A DNA stretch of 64,000 bases from an uncultured Paracoccaceae bacterium (GCA_947496535.1 CANMDE010000001.1:806001-870000), one strand, 5' to 3'; numbered from the stretch's first letter, positions 28,933 to 38,091 are shown. Program-made: numbers and translations. The notes: a model not told the origin generated them from the letters alone.

Positions 28933-29595
28933 ATGCAGATCAAATTTCAAAACCCCGCCCTCGCGCCGCAACCTTCTGCTGCCATCGCGGATTTACGTTT
29001 TCGGCAACTCCTTGGCCCTGGCGGTTGGAACCGGTTGCCGCATGCAATCCAAAAACGCTTTGGCAAGCGTCTCAAAGGTGGAGACAGCGTTTCTTATCAA
29101 GGCGTTGTGACCGATATGCGGATGAGCAGGGCAGGGCGCATCCTCGCCCAAGTCGCCCGTCTTGTCGGCGCACCGCTACCCTTTGACATGACTTCTGTGG
29201 ACCGGCCTGCGGTGGTGATCGTGACCGAAGATGTGGCCAGCAGCGGTCAATTCTGGATCAGACAATACGGGCGGGCTAAAGGCTTTCCGCAGACTGTCCA
29301 CAGCTCCAAACGCTTCGCTGGACCGACTGGGTTAGAGGAATATATTGGCTACGGGATCGGTATGGCCCTGCGGGTGGAAGCCACTGAAAACGCGTTGCTT
29401 TTCAAAAGCGACCACTTCTTCGTGCAACTCATGGGCCGCCGGTTCCGGCTCCCCTGTATCCTCAGCCCCGGTGCGCTAGTTATCGGGCACCACGATCTTG
29501 GTGCAGGAAAATTCGCTTTCGCTCTCAATCTGCACAACCGGTTCTTTGGCGAACTGATCGCACAGGACGCCGTGTTTCAGGACGCAAAGGAATAA
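28933..29595 (+). CDS. DUF4166 domain protein
   Basis: A 220-residue protein. It starts MQIKFQNPALAPQPSAAIAD and has LPHAIQKRFGKRLKGGDSVS, VSYQGVVTDMRMSRAGR, the central GQFWIRQYGRAKGFPQTVHS and a C-terminal HDLGAGKFAFALNLHNRFFG. These are the recurring stretches of DUF4166, a family of unknown function that often sits next to TIGR01777 proteins. No signal peptide is seen. The TIGR01777 gene follows after 4 bp. Expression is probably governed by the dyad just upstream. Confidence 0.78.
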   Translation: MQIKFQNPALAPQPSAAIADLRFRQLLGPGGWNRLPHAIQKRFGKRLKGGDSVSYQGVVTDMRMSRAGRILAQVARLVGAPLPFDMTSVDRPAVVIVTEDVASSGQFWIRQYGRAKGFPQTVHSSKRFAGPTGLEEYIGYGIGMALRVEATENALLFKSDHFFVQLMGRRFRLPCILSPGALVIGHHDLGAGKFAFALNLHNRFFGELIAQDAVFQDAKE

Positions 29596-29599
29596 GACC

Positions 29600-31108
29600 A
29601 TGGATAACCCCATCCTCTGGACGCTCATCGCCATTCAGGTCGCCATGGGCGCCTTCGATACAATAGTCCACCACGAAGGGACCGAACGGCTCGCCTGGCG
29701 ACCATCGCAAAGGCAGGAGCTCCGGCTGCATGGCGTGCGCAATTTCTTCTATATGGTGATCTTCCTTTGCTTCGCATGGCTCGAACCTCATGGCGTCTTC
29801 ACCGTCGTCCTAGCCAGCATTCTGATAGTCGAAGTGCTGATCACTCTGTGGGATTTCGTCGAAGAGGACCTGACCCGCAAGCTCCCCGGCACAGAGCGGA
29901 TCAATCATACGCTTCTGGCGCTGAACTATGGCGCAATTCTCGCGCTCGCGGCACCGTATCTTTGGGATTGGGCGCAGCGGGACACGACGCTCGTGCCGAC
30001 CAGCTACGGTTGGTGGAGCGTCATGGCTACCCTCTCGGCTATTGGTGTTGGCTTGTTCAGCGCACGCGATCTGCTTGCTGCGGCGCGGAGCGACAGGTTC
30101 GCGCGGCCCGATGCAGCACAACTGGTGGCCTGCTTGCCCGCCGGGCAGCGGGTGCTGATTACCGGCGCGACCGGTTTCATCGGCACACGGCTTGTAGAGG
30201 CGCTTGTCGGGGCAGGGCATCGGGTGACTGCTCTGACCCGCAACAAAAGCAATGCCGAAGACTTGGCCTATCCCCTCAGGGTTATCACCAGCCTTGACCA
30301 GATCCCTGATGACGAGGTTTTTGACAGTATCATCAACCTTGCCGGTGACCCAGTGACGGGCGGGCTATGGACCAAGGCGAAACGGCGACGGATCATCGCC
30401 TCGCGCGTCGACATGACCCGTGCGATTGACGGCTTGATCGATAGGCTCAAGACCAAACCGGAAAGCCTCATCAATGGGTCTGCCATTGGCTGGTACGGCC
30501 TGCGTGGCGATGGAGAACTGACCGAAGACGCACAGCCAGTGAACTGCTTCACCCATCAGGTTTGCGAACAATGGGAACAAGCCGCGCAAGGGGCTGCCGA
30601 TCAGGGTTTGCGCGTGGTTTACCTCCGGATCGGGCTGGTGCTGGGCGTCGAAGGCGGGATGCTGGCAAAGTTCCTGACCCCTTTCGAGTTCGGATTGGGC
30701 GGCGTGATGGGTAGCGGTCAGCAATGGATGTCGTGGATTGATCTTGACGATATGATCCGGCTCATCGCGTTTGCGATGGTACGCGACGATATCCGCGGAC
30801 CGCTTAACGCGACAGCGCCCAATCCGGTGACTAACGCTGATTTCACCAAAGCGCTGGCAATGGCCCTTCGCCGTCCTGCCATTCTGCGCTTTCCGGCTGG
30901 ATTGCTTCGTATAGGTCTGGGTGATCTGGCTGAGGAAACCATGCTGTCAGGCCAACGCGTTATCCCGGCCAAGGCATTGGCTGCGGGTTTCACCTATCAA
31001 CATGATCAGGTGGACGAAGCCCTGCGCCAGATGACCGGCGCAGGGCCTCGAAAATCAATCGCTGTCAACGATAAAGAGGCCGTAAAGGCTGGTGTCATCA
31101 TCCGATGA
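29600..31108 (+). CDS. TIGR01777-type NAD(P)-binding epimerase fused to an N-terminal membrane domain
   Basis: A 502-residue protein. Residues 1-160 hold about four membrane helices (MDNPILWTLIAIQVAMGAFD; FFYMVIFLCFAWL; ASILIVEVLITLWDFV; LNYGAILALAAPYLWDWAQ). Residues ~175-460 are an extended SDR domain with the Rossmann motif RVLITGATGFIGTRLVEALV, NLAGDPVTGGLW and INGSAIGWYGLRGDGE, and the C-terminal DUF1731 module (ILRFPAGLLRIGLGDLAEET). The reaction is unknown. The last 54 bp overlap the convergent lipoprotein gene. The fusion of a membrane domain to a cytosolic SDR fits a role on a membrane-linked substrate (inference). Confidence 0.85.
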   Translation: MDNPILWTLIAIQVAMGAFDTIVHHEGTERLAWRPSQRQELRLHGVRNFFYMVIFLCFAWLEPHGVFTVVLASILIVEVLITLWDFVEEDLTRKLPGTERINHTLLALNYGAILALAAPYLWDWAQRDTTLVPTSYGWWSVMATLSAIGVGLFSARDLLAAARSDRFARPDAAQLVACLPAGQRVLITGATGFIGTRLVEALVGAGHRVTALTRNKSNAEDLAYPLRVITSLDQIPDDEVFDSIINLAGDPVTGGLWTKAKRRRIIASRVDMTRAIDGLIDRLKTKPESLINGSAIGWYGLRGDGELTEDAQPVNCFTHQVCEQWEQAAQGAADQGLRVVYLRIGLVLGVEGGMLAKFLTPFEFGLGGVMGSGQQWMSWIDLDDMIRLIAFAMVRDDIRGPLNATAPNPVTNADFTKALAMALRRPAILRFPAGLLRIGLGDLAEETMLSGQRVIPAKALAAGFTYQHDQVDEALRQMTGAGPRKSIAVNDKEAVKAGVIIR

Positions 31109-31861
31109 TGCCAGCGCACCCCCCGCTTCGGCGGGGGAGTCCAGCGCATCGTTATAGCCGAAAAAGCCGCCCTCGAAGTCAACTCCCGTACCGGTCACGT
31201 TGACCGCAGATCCGTTGTTCAACGTGCGGAGCGTCCCGCCTGAGAAGCCAGTGCCGCTGACGCTAGCGTTGTTGACCTCGATTTCGTCGATGAGAGTGGA
31301 GCCATCGCCTTCGAAGGTGGCATCGACGTCGCCTGAGCCGAAGTTGACCGTCAGCGTGGCGTCCCAGTTGTTAAGGTCTTCGGTGCCAGTGCCTTGAACC
31401 AGTTGTCCGCCAAATCCACCGGAATAAACTATGGTTCCTGTATCACGAACGTCTCCGCTTTCGATCGCAACCCCCACAACGCCGATTGTGTCGCTGTCCA
31501 GCATTACATCAGTCGCAAAGTCGTAGCTGCCACCAATAGATAGGCCCGATGTTGAACTTAGGTTTGCGGTGGTGCCGCCGGCTGTAAACGTCTGCGCACC
31601 CAAATTGATTGTGCCGGACGCGCCACTTACCGCTGATCCATTCGCGAGAGTCGCCCCTTCCAATGTCACGGTCCCGCCGCTCGTGTCATTCAGTTCAGAA
31701 TAGTCAGTCCCAGATGGCGGGCCGGACGTACCACCTCCTCCGCCACTGCCACCGCCAGACGACCCTCCACCGGAACTGTCGTCATCAGAACCGCCACCCC
31801 CGCCGCCGCAACCGGCGGCCAGGGTGGCAACAAACAAACACAAAACCAGATTGGCTTTCAT
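31055..31861 (-). CDS. Putative surface lipoprotein with transferrin-binding-protein-like barrel
   Basis: A 268-residue protein with a short signal peptide ending LAAGC (Cys18 is the proposed lipidated residue), then a Gly/Ser/Asp-rich flexible linker (GGGGGGSDDDSSGGGSSGGG). The remaining ~215 residues are beta-rich, and the end (GGFFGYNDALDSPAEAGGAL then LYGLFIVDSD) resembles the terminal strands of TbpB/Slam-dependent lipoprotein barrels. The likely ribosome-binding site is GGGAGAG. It lies 30 bp downstream of the 2025-residue RTX gene on the same strand, so the two may be co-expressed as an exported pair. Its 3' end overlaps the TIGR01777 gene by 54 bp. Confidence 0.65.
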   Translation of the reverse strand: MKANLVLCLFVATLAAGCGGGGGGSDDDSSGGGSSGGGSGGGGGTSGPPSGTDYSELNDTSGGTVTLEGATLANGSAVSGASGTINLGAQTFTAGGTTANLSSTSGLSIGGSYDFATDVMLDSDTIGVVGVAIESGDVRDTGTIVYSGGFGGQLVQGTGTEDLNNWDATLTVNFGSGDVDATFEGDGSTLIDEIEVNNASVSGTGFSGGTLRTLNNGSAVNVTGTGVDFEGGFFGYNDALDSPAEAGGALASSDDDTSLYGLFIVDSD

Positions 31862-31891
31862 CGCATTTCTCTCCCGAAGAAAGGTTGTTGA

Positions 31892-34800
31892 TCAGCTGAA
31901 GAGAAAATCACTTTCAGACAGCGTTGTGGCATCGACACCGTAAAGCAGTACCGAAGTGCCCTCGGCCTCAAACACGGCACCATCATCGCTTTCTTCAATG
32001 AAATCAGTGACATTTTCTGCGGTGACGGTTGTAAAGCCGTTCAGGCTGATTTTGTCGCTGCCAACGGTGAAGTCAGTGCCAGTCGCGGTCGCGGTGAAGC
32101 CTGTCATGTCGTCAAAGCTAACGCTGTCCAGGTCGAACGCTGCAATCGTGTCGCTGCCGTGATTGATACCAACGACAAAGATATCCTGACCCTTGCCGCC
32201 TTGCATCATATCGTCACCAGCACCCCCGGTAATCTTGTCCGCGCCGCCAAAGACTGCACCAACAACGTCACCGATGATCACGTCATTCCCGCTACCGCCG
32301 TGCAACGTATCATCCTGAATACCGCCCGATAGGAAGTCTGCATCGGCTCCACCTGACAGCGTGTTTTCACCCGAAACGGCAACAAATACGTCGCTGGTAT
32401 CGGTGCCGGTCAGCGCACCGCCGGTTGTGCCAAGGCTTTGCGCGTTGTCAGCGGTCCGCATGAGGATTGTCACAGGGTCAAGGACCGGTGCGCTGACCGC
32501 CGCAGCTGTTCCACTGCCTGTGGGAAGGACATCACTATTGGTGCCCGCCAGACCGGCAATTTCACCATTGGTCAGGGCGCGATCATAGACTGCGAAGTCA
32601 TCAACCGTGCCATCAAAGAAGCTGCCCACGACGTCCGGGTTGCTGTCAGATCGACTGCCACCACTGCCGCCCACGACGATGTCTTCGGCGTTGTTTTCCC
32701 AGGATGTGGTGATCTCAAGGTTGCTGGTGACTTGCTCACCATCGACAAAGATCTGCAGCCCGTCCTCACCAAAGATCATGGCAATGTCGTAGGTTTCACC
32801 TTCGACAAACCCGCCTTCTTTTTCAATCTTGACGTAGTCGGTGTCGTCGGCGGTTTGCAACATCACATACATTTCGCCGTTGTAGAAATAGAGTGATGTA
32901 TGGCCACCATCGCCGTTGCCGCTTGCATCCTTGGAGAACAGCGTCGCACTGCCCTCAATCGGGATGCGGTTGGCGGTAAAGGTCAGGGCAACAGTGGCGT
33001 TGCGCAACTGCATTTCCTTGTCGTTGCGCAGGTTGGCGTAACCGGTCACAGGCCCATCGGTCTGGACGACCACATCGCTTTCAAAGCTGTCGGGTTCTGC
33101 ATAAGCATGATCATTGGCGTACAGGGTGCCGCTCGCCAGATCATCAGCCAGAACCTCGTTCATCCAACTAGCGAGATTTTCCAGCGATTCCATCCACTTG
33201 CCGTTGGTGTCGGTGACGGCAGAGTTGTAAATCGTGCCGTTCCCGATGGCATAGATGGCGTCAGCAACTGTGCGAATGCCGTCTTCGCCAAAAAGGCCGC
33301 TGGCTGTCGAATAATCCTCGGCAATCTCGAACCCGGTGGAGTTGCCATCCCGGTCCTCACCGTTCCAGCGCGCCCAGGCGTCTGCTTCGTTCTCGCCGAT
33401 CCACTGGCCAAGCACCTTGAGGTCATGCACATCAACCTCGCCATCATTGGCGATACCGGTGGCCTTGATCCCTTTGACCAAAATCTTGTTCAGCTTGTCG
33501 GCTGATTTGGCCGCTGTCGAGATTTCCTCGGCCGTCGCATCATCAAGAAGGCCCTGATCTGTTGCGACCATTGTCACCAGTGCATCAAACCCGGTGCCGG
33601 TGGTGCCTTCATGGAACAACTGTTTGTTGGGGTTGACGAAATTACCCGCCTCCAGATCTTCGGCCAGTAGTTCGTCCAGCCAGAAGGCCACATCGGACAG
33701 CGACGCATTGCGGTCGCCATCTTCGTTCAGCAGGCGCCCGCTTTCGTAACCAAAGCCAAGATGGTACAGACCATCAGCGACCGTGTTAACGCCAGCTTCA
33801 CCAAACAACCGCGCCTCGCCGCCATCGCCTTGGACCAGATGAAAGCCTGTCTCATAGCTGTTTTCATCGTCGCCATGGGCGTAGAGCCACATGTCGTAGT
33901 GGTTGGCCTTGATGAATTCAGACAAGGTGGCGACATCGCTGGCGGTGATTTCACCGTCTGCACCGACGCCTGTCGCCTTGACCGATTGCTCGATGATCAG
34001 GTTCATCGTGTTGGCGGCTTCGGCGCCTTCGTTGATTTCGCTCATCGAGATGCGATTGGTCAAACCGGCATCGGACGTGATCATGTCAACCAGCATATCA
34101 AGACCAGTGTCGCTGGTCGCAGTAAAGGTCGCGCTGACGCTGTCATTTGCCAGCGCTTCCATGTCATCCGCCAGCAGATCGTTCAGCCAGTAGGCGACGC
34201 TTTCAACGCGCTCGTTCTTGTCACCGTCTTCGTTGATCAGACGCCCGCTGTCGTAGCCAAAGCCCAGATGATAGATCGCGTCCGCAATCGTGTTGACGCT
34301 ATTGCGACCATACGCGAGTTCCGCGGCGCCGTCGTTCTGGACCAGATGGAAACCGGTCTCGACGTCATTCTCGTCATCGCCGTGATGTTTTACCCAAGCA
34401 TTATAGCGGTTCTCGTTGATCCAGTCGGCGATGTCATAAACATCCGCTGCGCTGATCACGCCGTCATTTGTGGCACCCGTCGCAACAATCGCCTCGATGA
34501 TGATGTCATTCATCGCAGAGGCGGCTTCGCTGCCTTTGTTGATATCCGCGGTTTCGGTCCGGTCTTGCAGGCCCGCATCGGTTTCGATCCAGTCAAGGAT
34601 CGTATCAAGACCAGTGCCGCTGCGATCGGATTTGCGGACATTGCTTGACGCTTCGATCTGCGGGGCTTCTTCGTCGTCAACACCGCGTGTTGCCTCAGCC
34701 TCGGTCGCGGCAAGCCCTGCAGGGATGGCCCGCGCTGGGTCTTCGTCGATTTCGAGCGGGGTAACCGCCTCGTCAATATCCGACACGTTTTCCACGACGC

Positions 34801-37800
34801 CGTAGAACACGGTCATCGAGGGGATTTGGGTGATGTCATCTTCGGTGACCAGATCACCATAAACTGTTATGGTACCCAGATCGTCCTGATCGTGGGCACC
34901 GCCGTTGCCCTGGTTCGATTTGTAGCTGATGACTGTGTAATCATCCGTGCCGTCACCATCTTCATCGAAATATTCGATGCTTTTCAGCGTCAGCGTGTGA
35001 CCGGCAACCTCAATTCTGTCACCTTCGGAGCGGTCAAAGTCGGTAATCGTGTCATTGCCAATCGTATCGACCCAGTGGTCGTGCAGATAGGTGTTCTCGC
35101 CTGCGACGCCTTGCCAATTGATCGAACCATCATCACGGACATGCTTGAGTATGATCTCGTATTTCGCGTTGATGTTCCACTGGAACCGGAACGTATCCGC
35201 CCCGTTACCACCCGTCAGAATATCATCCGCGGCAATTGGCTGATCAGGGTACAGTGTCAGCGATCCGGGGTCGAGCGACCCGTCATCTTCGCGCACCCGC
35301 CCGTTTGAGCCATAGATCAACTGCCCGATCAGTGGCTCGCGCCCGTCAGAGGTGCTTATCAGGATATCGTTGCCATTGCCGCCTCTAAGGACATCCAGCC
35401 CATGACCACCATCAAGAATGTCATCGCCATCATTGCCTTGCAGACGGTCAGACCCATAGCCACCATAAACGCCGTCATCACCTTCACCGGCAATGATAAC
35501 GTCCTGACCCAGACCACCATAAATCGCGTCCTGGCCGTCGGTGCCCGCCAAATCATTGTCACCATTATTGCCGCTAATGCTGGCACCTTTGGACAGACCC
35601 GAGGCCTCCGATTGTTCCAGCTTACCGTTATAGACGGTGAAATCGAAAATCTCACCCTGGAAGTGGTTACGGATATCCGCCTCGTTCCCTTCCTGGTTTC
35701 CGTTATTCGCGCCTACGATCAGGTCCGAGGTATTTGACGTCCAGTTGTAGTCAAAATCGGTGCGGTTCACGACCTGAACGCCATCATACCAAACCGACAA
35801 GGCCCCTTCGCCAAAGGATATGGCCACATCATGGGCTTCATTGGCCGCGACGTCTTCCGCGATGGTCAGGTAATAGTCATCGCCATCCATGCTGATTTTG
35901 GCACCGAGATTGCCCTCATGCAGATAGATGCGGATGTCGCCGTCATTTGAGTCCTTACCATCTTTCGAAGCAAGAACCTGAAAGCCGCTGTCTGGCTGTT
36001 CGGCCACAAAGCTAAAGGCAATTGTTCCAGCCTCTAGCCGATGCTTATTGGCATGCGAAATGGTGACGTAGTTGTCGTCGTCCGTCACATTGACGGGTGA
36101 AACCTTGGACACAACCGCGTTGTCGATGTCCGACGGATCAACGGGTTCCTGCGCGGCATTGTAGAACGTCCCCGCATCCAGTTCTTCGGTCAGTAGATCG
36201 TTCAGCCAGGCCGCAACCTCGTCCAATGAGCCGACCCAATCGCCATCTTCATTGCGCACGCCGCCATGCTTGTCGCCAAAGCCAAGGCTGTAGATCGCCT
36301 GTGCCAGCTTCCCAATGGCATTGACGCCACCAAGTTCACCAACGCCGCCTTTCCAGGCCAGCCCGATAATACCATCAGCGGATTCATAGTCCCCGCGCAG
36401 GTTATTCCAGGCATTTGGCGCATTTTCCTGAATCCATTCGCCAAGAACAGAGATGTCGAGAGCAGAGAAACTGCCATTATTGGCGATGCCCGTTTCAGTA
36501 ATTGCATCGACCAAAATACCGTTGAGGGTATCAACTTCATTCGCGATCTCCGCCAGCTCGGTTGCCGAGTAGCGCTGCGTCAGGTTCGGATCGCTGGTGA
36601 TCATCTGCGTGATCGCGTCCAGTGCCGTACCGGTGCTGCCGGTGGGGTAAAGATCAACGGCATCATTGGTCAATGTTCCGGCTGCGAGATCCTCGTCCAG
36701 CAGTTCGTTGAGCCAATGAGCAACGGAAGTCAGAGACGCATTCTGGTCGCCATCTTCGTTGATCAGGCGATTTTTGTCGTTATAGCCAAAGCCCAGATGA
36801 TACAGGCCATCGGCAACGGTGTTGACGGCGTTCTCACCATAGAGGCGGCCCGCCGCCCCATCATTCTGCACCAGATGAAAACCGGTTTCCTCGTCATCTT
36901 CATCATCACCATGGGCGACGATCCATTCATCTTCATGATTGGCGACGATCCATTCCGCCAAAACTTTCACATCCGCCGACGTGATTTCCCCATTGTTCGC
37001 AATGCCGGTGGCAATGATCCCATCAACGATGATTTTGTTCATTGCATCGGCGGCTTCTGCGCCACCTTCGATTTCTGCATCGGGAAGACGGCGGTTCAGT
37101 TCCGGGTCATCCGTAATTGCGGTGACAAGCTGATCAAGGCCGGTCCCGGTCGTGCCAGCGGTTTTGGCGGCAACGTCAGGGTTGGCAAGGGTACCAGCGG
37201 CCAGATCATCGGCCAGCAGATCGTTCAGCCAAAATGCAACCTCATCCACCTCAGCATTGGCGTCGCCATCTTCGTTGGTCAGGCGGCCGTTTTCATAGCC
37301 AAACCCAAGGTGGTAGATTCCGTCCGCGACCTGATTGATCAGGTCATCGCCATAAATCTGAAGGCGACCACCGTCATTTTGAATTTTGTGGAAACCGGTT
37401 TCGGCATCGTCTTCATCATCGCCATGTGCCGCGGTCCAGGCAGGTAGCCGGTTCGCGGCAATCCAGTCAGACATTGCGTAGACGTCGGCGGCTGTGATCG
37501 CCCCATCATTTGCCGCGCCCGTTGCCTTGATCGCCTCGATCACAATGGCATTCATCTTGGCCGCAGCAGTGACGCCGTCAATAATGTCTTCTTCGCTTGT
37601 GCGTTGATTAAGGCCCGGATCAAGCAGGGCGTTGCTGACAAGAATATCAAGACCGGTGCCGGTCAATTCTATATCTGCGTTAGTTGTATCAAGTGAAATT
37701 GCACCAAGCGACGGATCAAATAAGTCTTTCACAACGTCTTCCACACTATTGGCCGGGTGATATGATTCACCCAAGTAAAACAAAAGCTGGTCCGAATATG

Positions 37801-37969
37801 ACCAGCTGATATCCCGGCACGCGCCCCCACCGCCTTGTAGGTTATTGTCTGAGAAGTGATACTTTTCCGCAATTGAATTTTTTGGATGGGCGGTTTTCCA
37901 CTCATGAGAATTCCATAATAAACGAATATGCCGCTTTTTCCTGGGGTAATGTGCTCTGTGGCTTCTCAT
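31892..37969 (-). CDS. 2025-residue RTX protein with a duplicated (3 x 158-residue repeat + LamG + RTX) architecture
   Basis: Probably secreted by a type I system. Layout: residues 104-602, three repeats of ~158 residues (R1-R3); 640-795, LamG/concanavalin-like; 800-880, RTX nonapeptides (GGLGQDVIIAGEGDD, GGYGSDRLQGNDGDD); a beta-rich region to ~1050; an acidic linker; 1117-1617, repeats R4-R6; 1650-1805, second LamG-like domain; 1855-1932, second RTX block (GGSGNDVIIGD, GGAGDDMMQGGKGQD); then a beta-rich C-terminus ending LSESDFLFS. The two halves correspond domain by domain. Each repeat carries HGDDEDDxETGFH, NTVADGxYHLGFGY, RLxNEDGDxNA and WLNxLL. No Sec signal peptide is seen, as expected for RTX exoproteins. 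The ATG at 37969 has a weak ribosome-binding site, so the true start may lie slightly downstream. Function unknown; adhesion or carbohydrate binding is plausible from the LamG domains. Confidence 0.82.
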   Translation of the reverse strand: MRSHRAHYPRKKRHIRLLWNSHEWKTAHPKNSIAEKYHFSDNNLQGGGGACRDISWSYSDQLLFYLGESYHPANSVEDVVKDLFDPSLGAISLDTTNADIELTGTGLDILVSNALLDPGLNQRTSEEDIIDGVTAAAKMNAIVIEAIKATGAANDGAITAADVYAMSDWIAANRLPAWTAAHGDDEDDAETGFHKIQNDGGRLQIYGDDLINQVADGIYHLGFGYENGRLTNEDGDANAEVDEVAFWLNDLLADDLAAGTLANPDVAAKTAGTTGTGLDQLVTAITDDPELNRRLPDAEIEGGAEAADAMNKIIVDGIIATGIANNGEITSADVKVLAEWIVANHEDEWIVAHGDDEDDEETGFHLVQNDGAAGRLYGENAVNTVADGLYHLGFGYNDKNRLINEDGDQNASLTSVAHWLNELLDEDLAAGTLTNDAVDLYPTGSTGTALDAITQMITSDPNLTQRYSATELAEIANEVDTLNGILVDAITETGIANNGSFSALDISVLGEWIQENAPNAWNNLRGDYESADGIIGLAWKGGVGELGGVNAIGKLAQAIYSLGFGDKHGGVRNEDGDWVGSLDEVAAWLNDLLTEELDAGTFYNAAQEPVDPSDIDNAVVSKVSPVNVTDDDNYVTISHANKHRLEAGTIAFSFVAEQPDSGFQVLASKDGKDSNDGDIRIYLHEGNLGAKISMDGDDYYLTIAEDVAANEAHDVAISFGEGALSVWYDGVQVVNRTDFDYNWTSNTSDLIVGANNGNQEGNEADIRNHFQGEIFDFTVYNGKLEQSEASGLSKGASISGNNGDNDLAGTDGQDAIYGGLGQDVIIAGEGDDGVYGGYGSDRLQGNDGDDILDGGHGLDVLRGGNGNDILISTSDGREPLIGQLIYGSNGRVREDDGSLDPGSLTLYPDQPIAADDILTGGNGADTFRFQWNINAKYEIILKHVRDDGSINWQGVAGENTYLHDHWVDTIGNDTITDFDRSEGDRIEVAGHTLTLKSIEYFDEDGDGTDDYTVISYKSNQGNGGAHDQDDLGTITVYGDLVTEDDITQIPSMTVFYGVVENVSDIDEAVTPLEIDEDPARAIPAGLAATEAEATRGVDDEEAPQIEASSNVRKSDRSGTGLDTILDWIETDAGLQDRTETADINKGSEAASAMNDIIIEAIVATGATNDGVISAADVYDIADWINENRYNAWVKHHGDDENDVETGFHLVQNDGAAELAYGRNSVNTIADAIYHLGFGYDSGRLINEDGDKNERVESVAYWLNDLLADDMEALANDSVSATFTATSDTGLDMLVDMITSDAGLTNRISMSEINEGAEAANTMNLIIEQSVKATGVGADGEITASDVATLSEFIKANHYDMWLYAHGDDENSYETGFHLVQGDGGEARLFGEAGVNTVADGLYHLGFGYESGRLLNEDGDRNASLSDVAFWLDELLAEDLEAGNFVNPNKQLFHEGTTGTGFDALVTMVATDQGLLDDATAEEISTAAKSADKLNKILVKGIKATGIANDGEVDVHDLKVLGQWIGENEADAWARWNGEDRDGNSTGFEIAEDYSTASGLFGEDGIRTVADAIYAIGNGTIYNSAVTDTNGKWMESLENLASWMNEVLADDLASGTLYANDHAYAEPDSFESDVVVQTDGPVTGYANLRNDKEMQLRNATVALTFTANRIPIEGSATLFSKDASGNGDGGHTSLYFYNGEMYVMLQTADDTDYVKIEKEGGFVEGETYDIAMIFGEDGLQIFVDGEQVTSNLEITTSWENNAEDIVVGGSGGSRSDSNPDVVGSFFDGTVDDFAVYDRALTNGEIAGLAGTNSDVLPTGSGTAAAVSAPVLDPVTILMRTADNAQSLGTTGGALTGTDTSDVFVAVSGENTLSGGADADFLSGGIQDDTLHGGSGNDVIIGDVVGAVFGGADKITGGAGDDMMQGGKGQDIFVVGINHGSDTIAAFDLDSVSFDDMTGFTATATGTDFTVGSDKISLNGFTTVTAENVTDFIEESDDGAVFEAEGTSVLLYGVDATTLSESDFLFS
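32174..32407 (-). repeat. Second RTX nonapeptide block
   Basis: Residues ~1855-1932 contain GGADADFLS, GGIQDDTLH, GGSGNDVII, GGADKITGG, GGAGDDMMQ and GGKGQDIFV. It follows the second LamG-like domain, as in the first half of the protein. Confidence 0.85.
33119..34621 (-). repeat. Second triad of ~158-residue repeats (R4-R6)
   Basis: Codes for residues 1117-1617. R4 and R5 are canonical (HHGDDENDVETGFHLVQNDG; YHLGFGYESGRLLNEDGD). R6, the last of the triad, is degenerate like R3 (NGEDRDGNSTGFE; YAIGNGTIYNS). The parallel decay of the third unit in both triads supports duplication of the whole block. Confidence 0.8.
35330..35572 (-). repeat. First RTX (GGxGxDxUx) nonapeptide block
   Basis: Residues ~800-880 contain successive glycine/aspartate nonapeptides, including GNNGDNDLAG, GGLGQDVII, GGYGSDRLQ, GNDGDDILD, GGHGLDVLR and GGNGNDILI. 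These form Ca2+-binding parallel beta-rolls in type I-secreted proteins. Confidence 0.85.
36164..37660 (-). repeat. First triad of ~158-residue repeats (R1-R3)
   Basis: Codes for residues 104-602 of the RTX protein. R1 and R2 share GTGLDxLV, a degenerate EF-hand-like (N/D)GxITxADV stretch, HGDDEDDxETGFH, ADGxYHLGFGY and NEDGDxNA. R3 is degenerate: HGDDEDD is replaced by RGDYESADG and HLGFGY by SLGFGD, while WLNDLL is kept. Confidence 0.8.
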
Positions 37970-38076
37970 TGTTGCGCCTGGAGTGACAAAGTGGCGGGAA
38001 TTTCAATGCGGTAGAGCGAATCTATCGGGGCACACTTATAGCGAGCAGGGTTTGACGGAGTGGTGATTTTGCGTTA

Positions 38077-38091
38077 GAACAAATAGTGAAC
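38077..38091. promoter_or_regulatory. Alphaproteobacterial LexA (SOS) box before imuA
   Basis: GAACAAATAGTGAAC is a perfect GAAC-N7-GAAC direct repeat, the complement-strand form of the GTTC-N7-GTTC site bound by LexA in alphaproteobacteria. It lies 25 bp before the proposed imuA ATG and overlaps the likely promoter, so the cassette should be DNA-damage inducible. Confidence 0.88.

Noticed and set aside
36266..37447. 393-codon plus-strand frame inside the RTX gene
   Set aside because: It mirrors the repeat-rich minus-strand coding sequence and is not a natural protein.
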